Below are positions 1-5,436 of a stretch of 10,355 nucleotides of DNA, piece after piece. The DNA lies in assembly GCA_003567135.1 (NCBI GenBank), contig PXAI01000166.1, positions 1 to 10,355 on the forward strand, read 5' to 3'. A model generated the notes under the pieces. It was not told the origin of the DNA and ran no database searches. It worked only from the letters and a program-made list of their open reading frames with translations. The stretch's first letter is position 1. Each line of letters starts with the position of its first letter. Source of the DNA: Balneolia bacterium (GTDB lineage Bacteria; Bacteroidota; Rhodothermia; Balneolales; Cyclonatronaceae). The translations under genes and the position numbers were made by a program.

Positions 1-351
1 ATTTTTGATGTATTGCCTCACTCTGTTAACTGCAGATTCAGAAACTGACATTGCCAAATATTCTTCCTGCCACCTGAATTTTTCTTTTGTGAGCTTATTT
101 TTGTTGATCCAGTAGGATGACCCCCCTTTTATCAGCCGCATTATTTTCTGAATGTTTTGATCAAATCCCAGTGATATCAGGCAGTGGCAGTGATCTGAAT
201 AGCCACTGATGTAATCAATATGTATCCCTTTTTCGTGTGCATTTTCCCGGATGTGATCCCAGACATTGGTGCGCAATTCTTTTGTATCGAGAAAAGGGAT
301 TCTGTGTTTTGTACTCCAGACAAAATGGATATAAACCTTGACGAATGGCAC
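1..351 (-). CDS. tnpA: IS200/RAYT-type HUH transposase, 3' end outside window
   Basis: Translating the minus strand from a GTG at 351-349 gives 117 open codons that run off the left edge. The start is chosen because an excellent Shine-Dalgarno (AGGAGGG, complement of 362-368) lies 10 nt upstream and the protein begins PFVKVYIHFVWSTKHR, a typical Y1-transposase opening. The HUH metal-binding motif is visible as H64-C65-H66 in SDHCHCLISL. The likely catalytic tyrosine is Y114 in RQYIKN. Family members are about 140-160 residues, so only some 30 residues are missing. These enzymes cut and rejoin single-stranded DNA at subterminal hairpins. The gene points away from the purine genes and is not part of their operon. 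It could be an IS200-like element or a domesticated REP-associated transposase; the missing right side prevents a decision. The family call is confident. Confidence 0.93.
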   Translation of the reverse strand, partial: MPFVKVYIHFVWSTKHRIPFLDTKELRTNVWDHIRENAHEKGIHIDYISGYSDHCHCLISLGFDQNIQKIMRLIKGGSSYWINKNKLTKEKFRWQEEYLAMSVSESAVNRVRQYIKN

Positions 352-370
352 TTTTCTGTAACCCTCCTGA

Positions 371-627
371 TTATCCCGGATTATTCACGAAGTAATAAAA
401 TATACGATATAGTCAATTGATTTATTGGAATTTTGAGCAAACATGTAGTTTCTCAAATTTGGGTGTTTCAAAAGACGGCGACTTTTTCCCGATGGCTGCG
501 TTGAAGGTGATAAAGTGTACTCAGGGTACATCAGTACCCTTCCGCTCACTTTACCTCCCTTCGCCTTACCATCGAAAAAAATTCCCCGAATTAGTCGGGG
601 CAGGCTTTGGTGAATAATCCGGGTTAA
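371..627. repeat. Imperfect inverted-repeat element upstream of the transposase
   Basis: The outer arms are 371-388 and 610-627: 18 bp matching as inverted repeats with one mismatch, including a perfect 14-bp core (CCCGGATTATTCAC at 375-388 against 610-623). Nested inside are CGATGG at 490-495 pairing with CCATCG at 569-574, AAAGTG near 512-517 with CACTTT near 547-552, and a perfect central hairpin AGGGTAC-atca-AGTACCCT-type stem at 523-540 (7-bp stem, 4-nt loop). Each arm carries its own side hairpin (432-457 on the left, 584-600 on the right). The left arm is about 70 bp longer, so the structure is asymmetric. Ending 20 bp before the tnpA start, it probably is the left end or a partner palindrome of that element (inference). 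This fills most of the 399-bp gene-free stretch 352-750. Confidence 0.7.
575..600 (-). terminator. Terminator-like hairpin reading towards tnpA
   Basis: On the minus strand a perfect 6-bp stem (CCCCGA/TCGGGG, 584-589 with 595-600, 5-nt loop) is followed after two bases by seven consecutive T (complement of 575-581). This has the form of an intrinsic terminator. It lies upstream of the transposase and would stop transcripts entering the element from the right, as the left-end terminator of IS200 is known to do. No minus-strand gene ends here, which supports the insulating role rather than ordinary gene-end termination. Confidence 0.5.
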
Positions 628-652
628 CTCTTATGCTTTTAGATGAACAAGT

Positions 653-745
653 TTTTTAAAATATATTTAAAAACTATTTTGCCATCACCTTTGGGACGGT
701 CTAAAACCGTATCCCTGTTCAAACATTTCAATTCGGCTCTATAAA
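653..745 (+). promoter_or_regulatory. Candidate control region of guaD with two symmetric sites
   Basis: Three things are visible. TTTTTAAA-atata-TTTAAAAA (653-673) is a perfect 8-bp inverted repeat with 5-bp spacer. ACGGT-ctaaa-ACCGT (696-710) is a perfect 5-bp inverted repeat, extendable to a stem of GGGACGGT (693-700) with ACCG-ta-TCCC (706-715). TTCAAA (718-723) and TATAAA (740-745) are 16 bp apart and resemble a weak sigma70 promoter. If that pair is real the transcript would start almost at the ATG, giving a leaderless mRNA. The symmetric sites could be operators. All of this is pattern-based. Confidence 0.3.
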
Positions 746-750
746 TTCAT

Positions 751-2034
751 ATGCAATTATTTAAGGGGAATATTCTCTCTTATCATAATGATCCGGGCGA
801 CAAAGAGCTCGCATCCTCCTATTCCTATTTTGAGAATGGCATACTTGCCGTTGAGAACGGCAAAATTGTGTACTGCGGCGATCAGGAAAACCTTCCCTTT
901 GATGCGTCTGATCATGAACTTCACGCCTACCCGGATCAGCTGATTATTGCCGGTTTTGTGGATACGCATATTCATTATCCCCAAATCGGGATGATTGCCT
1001 CGTATGGCGAGCAGCTGCTTGAGTGGCTCGACCGGTACGCGTTCCCCGCTGAGATGAAGTACTCCGATAAAGCGTATGCCAAAATGATGGCGAAAGAATT
1101 TACCGACGAGCTTTTCCGAAACGGAACCACAACCGCCCTCGTTTTTTCCACCGTTCATGAACAATCTGCCGAGGCGCTTTTTGAAGAGGCGCTTTCAAGA
1201 AAGATGTGCCTGCTAACCGGAAAAGTTCTCATGGACAGAAACGCGCCGGACGATCTGCGGGATACGCCGGAGAGGGCGTATGAGGAATCGAAAAGGCTGA
1301 TCGAAAAATGGCACGGGAAGGATCGTCTGAGATACGCGGTAACGCCACGTTTTGCGATCACATCATCGCCCGAACAGCTGGATGCCGCCGGACGCCTGCT
1401 GAAAGAGTTTCCCGATGTTTATCTTCAGACCCATCTTTCTGAAAACAAAAACGAAATTGCCGCTGTCGCTGATTTGTTCCCCGATTCAAAGGGATATCTG
1501 GATGTTTACGACAGTCACGGCCTGGCCGGAAAGCGCAGCGTATTCGCGCACTGCGTACATTTAACCGACGACGAATTCGCCCTGATGAAAAAACGCGATT
1601 CGGCTATATCGTTTTGTCCGTGTTCAAATCTGTTTCTCGGCAGCGGGCTCTTTGACATTGAGAAGGCAACCCAACACGGAATAAAAATGGGGCTGGGTAC
1701 AGACGTCGGCGGCGGAAACTCCTTCTCCGTGCTGCAAAATCTGAATGAAGCCTATAAAGTAGCCCAGCTGCGCGATCAGAAACTGAATCCCCTGAGGGCG
1801 TTTTATCTCGCCACGCTTGGCGGCGCACGCGCTTTGTCCCTGGAAAACGAAATCGGAAGCCTGAAAAAAGGTAATTACGCCGATTTCACCATTCTGAATC
1901 CCTGCGCAACGCCACTGATGAAACTCCGCATGGAACGCGCCGAAAGCCTGACAGATACGCTTTTTGTACTTATGATGATGGGAGATGATCGGTGTGTGTC
2001 GGGGACGTGGATTGGCGGGGAGAAGATGGCGTAG
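751..2034 (+). CDS. guaD: Guanine deaminase
   Basis: Hydrolyses guanine to xanthine and ammonia in the cytoplasm, feeding the xanthine dehydrogenase at the other end of the cluster. The 427-residue protein has the usual length and the amidohydrolase pattern of the family: GFVDTHIHYPQ with zinc ligands H73 and H75, THLSE with H228 and the likely catalytic E231, FAHCVH with H267, and GLGTDVGGG with D318. The N-terminal 60 residues and the C-terminal part near GNYADFTILNP form the small beta domain around the TIM barrel. The ATG at 751 is used because the sequence immediately after fits the beta-strand start; no clear Shine-Dalgarno precedes it. It is separated from the other purine genes by a 548-bp gap with repeats, so it probably forms its own transcription unit. 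The HYPQ and GLGTDVGGG signatures favour guanine deaminase over other amidohydrolases such as chlorohydrolases. Confidence 0.95.
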   Translation: MQLFKGNILSYHNDPGDKELASSYSYFENGILAVENGKIVYCGDQENLPFDASDHELHAYPDQLIIAGFVDTHIHYPQIGMIASYGEQLLEWLDRYAFPAEMKYSDKAYAKMMAKEFTDELFRNGTTTALVFSTVHEQSAEALFEEALSRKMCLLTGKVLMDRNAPDDLRDTPERAYEESKRLIEKWHGKDRLRYAVTPRFAITSSPEQLDAAGRLLKEFPDVYLQTHLSENKNEIAAVADLFPDSKGYLDVYDSHGLAGKRSVFAHCVHLTDDEFALMKKRDSAISFCPCSNLFLGSGLFDIEKATQHGIKMGLGTDVGGGNSFSVLQNLNEAYKVAQLRDQKLNPLRAFYLATLGGARALSLENEIGSLKKGNYADFTILNPCATPLMKLRMERAESLTDTLFVLMMMGDDRCVSGTWIGGEKMA

Positions 2035-2093
2035 TTTTTAGTGTCAATAAAGACGCCTGTAATTGAGGGTGGCGATCATTTCGTAAAGACGTA

Positions 2094-2141
2094 GTTACCT
2101 TTTGTGCGGATGCGCCGGCAGTCGCACAGACGCCAGGTAAC
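2094..2141. other. Long hairpin after guaD
   Basis: GTTACCT (2094-2100) pairs with AGGTAAC (2135-2141), and inside it GTGCG (2104-2108) pairs with CGCAC (2123-2127), followed by TGC/GCA around a GCCG loop. It lies 60 bp after the guaD stop codon. There is no T-run after it, so it is not a classical intrinsic terminator. It may stabilise the mRNA end, mark a Rho-dependent end, or belong to the neighbouring repeat. Confidence 0.45.
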
Positions 2142-2151
2142 CCAATAGCCG

Positions 2152-2309
2152 CCGGCTGGGATAAAATGGCTAAACCTTCGCTGTGTTGCGCTAAATAAAA
2201 TCAATGCTCCGCAACCATTGTAGCCATTTCTAAGGTTCGTCAGCGGTATGATTTTATTCTTAACGCTTCACTCCGCTACGGTTCTTAACGCCATTTTATC
2301 CTAAGCCGG
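2152..2309. repeat. 158-bp imperfect palindromic element (MITE/REP-like)
   Basis: The ends are CCGGCT plus GGATAAAATGGC (2152-2157, 2159-2170) and the inverse GCCATTTTATCC plus AGCCGG (2290-2301, 2304-2309). Inside, the arms continue to match imperfectly: GCGCTAAATAAAATCA near 2189-2202 against TGATTTTATTCTTAACGC near 2249-2266. TTCTTAACGC also occurs twice in direct orientation in the right arm (2257-2266 and 2282-2291). It has no open reading frame. The build suggests a non-autonomous mobile or REP-type element. The words GG-TAAA-TG also occur in the element beside tnpA, so the transposase family may have spread both (inference). Confidence 0.6.
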
Positions 2310-2330
2310 ATATTTTTTCTGATAAAGACA

Positions 2331-2383
2331 GTCCATTTCTAAATAAAAATACTTTCCCTCCGAGGAATCGGAGCAGACTGGAC
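2331..2383. other. Stem-loop with GNRA tetraloop
   Basis: A perfect stem CTCCGA (2358-2363) and TCGGAG (2368-2373) closes a GGAA tetraloop of the GNRA type. An outer helix GTCCA (2331-2335) with TGGAC (2379-2383) encloses it. Short complementary segments around a GNRA loop are typical of structured RNA, but no known riboswitch class is recognised, and the region lies 200 bp before allB. Confidence 0.3.
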
Positions 2384-2430
2384 AACAGTAATTCTGAACT
2401 CTGCATTCTATAATTCTGAATTCACGTGCT

Positions 2431-2464
2431 GTTCTCAACGCCACTTTACCCATTGTCCGGATTA
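2431..2464. repeat. Degenerate partial copy of the palindromic element end
   Basis: Positions 2431-2451 match 2281-2301 at 18 of 21 bases (GTTCTCAACGCCACTTTACCC against GTTCTTAACGCCATTTTATCC, shown here as the consensus TTCTnAACGCCAnTTTAnCC), and both are followed a few bases later by CCGGAT. All three differences are T/C transitions. It is a one-sided copy in the same orientation as the right arm, which suggests an older or truncated insertion of the same family. Confidence 0.5.
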
Positions 2465-2494
2465 CTTTAAAAAAAGCGCTTTTATATCTGCGTA

Positions 2495-2557
2495 TTGTGA
2501 TAAACCGGAAAAAGCATTACACTACATCGACATAGAATTCCGGCGGAGATCCGGTTT
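2495..2557 (+). promoter_or_regulatory. Candidate promoter and competing hairpins before allB
   Basis: TTGTGA (2495-2500) and TACACT (2518-2523) have a 17-bp spacing and resemble a weak sigma70 promoter about 60 bp before the allB start. AAACCGGA (2502-2509) is an exact inverse of TCCGGTTT (2550-2557), while CCGGAA (2505-2510) can pair with TTCCGG (2538-2543) instead. As DNA these could be two operator half-sites flanking the start of transcription. As RNA, if transcription begins further upstream, they would be mutually exclusive stems. The perfect palindrome AAAAGCGCTTTT (2472-2483) lies just upstream. Confidence 0.35.
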
Positions 2558-2582
2558 TACATGTCAATCCGTTTTCTAATTT

Positions 2583-3935
2583 ATGACCATCATTCAATCC
2601 CGGCGTGTTTATACAGATGAGGGCCTTAAGCCTGCGGGAATCAGCGTGCGCAATGGAATTATTCAGGAGATTTTGCCTTATCAGGAGTTGAAAAACGGTT
2701 CAGAAAACGGGATATCAGATTTTGAAAACGATGTGATCATACCCGGCCTGATTGATCCACATATTCACATAAACGAGCCGGGGCGCGCCGACTGGGAAGG
2801 GTTTGAATCAGCAACCAAAGCCGCGGCGGCCGGAGGCATCACCCTGCTTGCAGATATGCCGCTCAACAGCTCTCCCGTTACCACTTCGGCTGAAGCGCTG
2901 CAACTGAAAACGGAATCATCCGCGAATAAACTGAACGTCGACTGCACGTTTTACGGGGGCGCAATCCCCGGAAATGAGGCGGAAATCGCTAAACTGGCAG
3001 AGGCCGGCGTTCCGGGAATAAAGGTGTTTTTATGTGATTCCGGCCTTGATGAATTCCCTGCCGTTGGCGAAATGGAACTGCAAACCATTATGCCCGTTCT
3101 GGCGGGTTTTGGGTTACCGCTATTGGTTCACGCCGAGCTGACTGACGATACCATCAGCCCGAATTCTGATTTTACGTTATACCAGAATTATGCAGATACG
3201 CGGCCCGATCATTTTGAGATTAACGCCATTGAGATGATGATCAGGCTGTGCCGGGAAACCGGATGCCGGGTTCATATTGTGCACGTGGCCACCGCAAAAG
3301 GCGCTAAACTTATAAAGGAAGCGAAACGGGAAGGACTGCCGCTCACCTGCGAAACCGCGCCGCACTATCTTTACTTTACTTCTGAAACGATCCAAAACGG
3401 AAAAACGACGTTCAAATGCGCTCCTCCGTTACGGGATCAGAAAAACCGCGACGGGCTGATTCAGGGGCTGCTCGACGGCACCATCGACTTCATCGGAACC
3501 GACCACTCCCCTTGTCCGCCGGAGCTGAAATCCATGGATTCCGGCAATTTTTATACGGCCTGGGGCGGGATATCATCCCTGCAGCTTTTACTGCCTGCGC
3601 TCTGGACATCCGTCAAAGACCATGGCGCTGACGTTACAGATATTGTTAAGTGGACCTCCTCCGAACCGGCCAAATTTTTAGGTTTGGATCATAAAACGGG
3701 ATTTATCAGGGAAGGATACGAAGCGAATCTCACGGTTTGGGATCCGGATAGCGAGTTCACGGTGAAGGCTTCGGATTTATATCATAAACACAAAATTACG
3801 CCGTATGATGGCGAAAAGCTGGCCGGAATTGTGAAATCGGTGTTCTTGCGCGGACAGCAGGTTTTCGACGGATCAGAATTTAAACACAACACTGGAAAAA
3901 CAATTTTTAAAACGGAAAGGATGCTGAATGAGTAA
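2583..3935 (+). CDS. allB: Allantoinase
   Basis: Opens the hydantoin ring of allantoin to give allantoate, in the cytoplasm. The 450-residue protein is of normal family length and has the binuclear-zinc amidohydrolase set in order: GLIDPHIHINEPGR with H60 and H62, GIKVFL with K147 as the carboxylated bridging lysine, LLVHAE with H183, VHIVHVAT with H234, and GTDHSP with D307. The hydantoinase/dihydroorotase fold is clear; the INEPGR segment and the neighbouring allantoicase and OHCU decarboxylase domains decide for allantoinase rather than dihydropyrimidinase. The ATG at 2583 is the natural start: the protein begins directly with the first beta strand. No strong ribosome binding site is present. 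It heads the operon, and its last 8 bases overlap the start of the fused gene that carries both the preceding and the following enzymatic step. Confidence 0.95.
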   Translation: MTIIQSRRVYTDEGLKPAGISVRNGIIQEILPYQELKNGSENGISDFENDVIIPGLIDPHIHINEPGRADWEGFESATKAAAAGGITLLADMPLNSSPVTTSAEALQLKTESSANKLNVDCTFYGGAIPGNEAEIAKLAEAGVPGIKVFLCDSGLDEFPAVGEMELQTIMPVLAGFGLPLLVHAELTDDTISPNSDFTLYQNYADTRPDHFEINAIEMMIRLCRETGCRVHIVHVATAKGAKLIKEAKREGLPLTCETAPHYLYFTSETIQNGKTTFKCAPPLRDQKNRDGLIQGLLDGTIDFIGTDHSPCPPELKSMDSGNFYTAWGGISSLQLLLPALWTSVKDHGADVTDIVKWTSSEPAKFLGLDHKTGFIREGYEANLTVWDPDSEFTVKASDLYHKHKITPYDGEKLAGIVKSVFLRGQQVFDGSEFKHNTGKTIFKTERMLNE

Positions 3936-5436
3936 ACAGGTTACAACTGCCGCATTTACCGGCATGGTGGATCTTGCATCAATTCGACTGGGGGGAAAGA
4001 CCCTGAAGGCGAGTGATGAGTTTTTTGCGGAGAAGGAAAATCTCCTGAAAGACGGCCGCGGAATTTATATAGACGACAAATACACCGATCGCGGTAAATG
4101 GATGGACGGATGGGAATCGCGGAGAAAAAGAGAGCCGGGGCACGACTGGTGCATCATCCGGCTTGGTTTGCCGGGCGTGGTTCAGGGCGTGGATATCGAC
4201 ACGAATCATTTTCTGGGAAATAATCCGGCGTATGCGTCGGTGGACGGAATTAAGCTAAAAGAAGACCAGAATGAAAGTAACCTGGAAGATGAAAACTGGA
4301 CGGAAATCCTGCCGAGGTGTCCGCTGGCGCCCGGAGCGCAGAATCTTTTCGGAATTGCGAGCGACCGGACCTGGACACACATCAGGCTAAACATCTACCC
4401 TGACGGCGGCGTGGCACGTTTTCGCGTTTACGGGATTGTAACGCCGCGCATTCCGGTCAGCTCACTCGGCGAGGTTGATCTCGTTGCGATGGAAAATGGT
4501 GGCCGTGCCGTAGCGTGCAGCGATATGTTTTTCAGCCCGATGTCTAACTTAATTTTACCCGGCAGAGCCGAAAATATGGGTCAGGGCTGGGAGAGTAAAC
4601 GCCGACGCGGACCCGGCAACGACTGGGTCATTCTGCGAACCGCTCGTCCCGGCTACATCAGCCAGATTGAGGTTGATACCAACCATTTTAAGGGAAATTA
4701 CCCCGATTACTGCACAATTGACGCATGCTACGCTCCTGATATTTATATTGATGCACTGAACTGGCCCGATATAAACTGGGAGCGCGTGGTTGACAAACAA
4801 AAACTGACCGCACACACCCGGCACGTTTTCAAGGAAGAACTTTTATCTGAAGGGCCGTTCACGCACGTGAGGCTCAATATTTATCCTGATGGCGGCGTAA
4901 GCCGGCTGAGGGTTCACGGAAGATTTGGAGATATGACAATTTCAGAGTTCAACAAATTAAGTAAAGAAGAAGCTGTTAATACATTACTGCTTTGCTGCGG
5001 ATCACGAAACTGGGCTGAGCAGATGGCCGGCAACAGGCCGTTTACATCGCGCGATGAGATGTTTACCAAAGCCGATGAAATTTGGGTAAATCTGCCGGAG
5101 CAGGACTGGCTTCTGGCGTTTGATCATCACCCGAAAATCGGGGATGTGGACAGCCTTCGGAAAAAGTTTTCATCAACCCGGTCGTGGGCCGAAAGTGAGC
5201 AGAGCGGAACAGCGGTTGCATCCGAAAAAACGCTTCAACAGCTTGCCGAGCTTAACGATGAATACCTGAACAAATTCGGCTACATCTTTATCGTATGCGC
5301 AACCGGAAAATCCGCCGACGAAATGCTCGATATCCTGAAAAGCAGAATCGGAAATGATCCGAAGGAAGAATTGAAAATAGCGGCGGGCGAGCAGCAGCAA
5401 ATCACGCAAATCAGAATGAAAAAACTCCTCTCATGA
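3928..5436 (+). CDS. alc-uraD: Fused allantoicase / OHCU decarboxylase
   Basis: One 502-residue chain with two enzymes. Residues 1-335 are allantoicase (allantoate to ureidoglycolate and urea), built of the two internal repeats typical of the family: GWESRRKREPGHDW (61-74) and GWESKRRRGPGNDW (220-233), DTNHFLGNNP (91-100) and DTNHFKGNYP (250-259), RLNIYPDGGVARFRV (153-167) and RLNIYPDGGVSRLRV (316-330). Residues 336-502 are 2-oxo-4-hydroxy-4-carboxy-5-ureidoimidazoline decarboxylase (OHCU to S-allantoin), with the catalytic histidine H401 in DHHPKIGD and the conserved EQ pair E424-Q425. Each half has the full length of the single proteins, so this is a genuine fusion, not a missed stop. GGAAAGGA precedes the ATG at good distance. 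The gene overlaps allB by 8 bp and the next gene by 4 bp (ATGA). The serine usually three residues before the EQ glutamate appears to be alanine (A421). Confidence 0.93.
   Translation: MSKQVTTAAFTGMVDLASIRLGGKTLKASDEFFAEKENLLKDGRGIYIDDKYTDRGKWMDGWESRRKREPGHDWCIIRLGLPGVVQGVDIDTNHFLGNNPAYASVDGIKLKEDQNESNLEDENWTEILPRCPLAPGAQNLFGIASDRTWTHIRLNIYPDGGVARFRVYGIVTPRIPVSSLGEVDLVAMENGGRAVACSDMFFSPMSNLILPGRAENMGQGWESKRRRGPGNDWVILRTARPGYISQIEVDTNHFKGNYPDYCTIDACYAPDIYIDALNWPDINWERVVDKQKLTAHTRHVFKEELLSEGPFTHVRLNIYPDGGVSRLRVHGRFGDMTISEFNKLSKEEAVNTLLLCCGSRNWAEQMAGNRPFTSRDEMFTKADEIWVNLPEQDWLLAFDHHPKIGDVDSLRKKFSSTRSWAESEQSGTAVASEKTLQQLAELNDEYLNKFGYIFIVCATGKSADEMLDILKSRIGNDPKEELKIAAGEQQQITQIRMKKLLS

Larger units (their letters stand above)
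2035..2582. other. 548-bp gene-free gap between guaD and allB
   Basis: No convincing coding region is present on either strand. The gap contains a hairpin just after guaD, a 158-bp palindromic element, a second small structured stretch, a degenerate partial copy of the palindrome end, a 12-bp perfect palindrome (AAAAGCGCTTTT, 2472-2483), and the leader of allB. The last 120 bases are the probable control region of the downstream operon. Confidence 0.7.

Noticed and set aside
220..617. Two short + strand open frames of 66 codons each (220-420 and 417-617)
   Set aside because: The first lies opposite the transposase, which has clear family motifs, and the second covers the inverted-repeat element. 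Neither has a recognisable domain or ribosome binding site.
2152..2309. Integron attC site, suggested by TTAACGC words in a palindrome
   Set aside because: The expected pairing of RYYYAAC and GTTRRRY boxes with extrahelical bases is not found, and no cassette structure or integrase is seen.
2389..2420. Direct repeat TAATTCTGAA (2389-2398 and 2411-2420), possible CRISPR or iteron
   Set aside because: Only two 10-bp copies in AT-rich DNA, too few and too short for either.
2495..2582. Purine or xanthine riboswitch before allB
   Set aside because: The conserved junction and loop sequences of purine riboswitches were looked for and not found; only simple inverted repeats are present.
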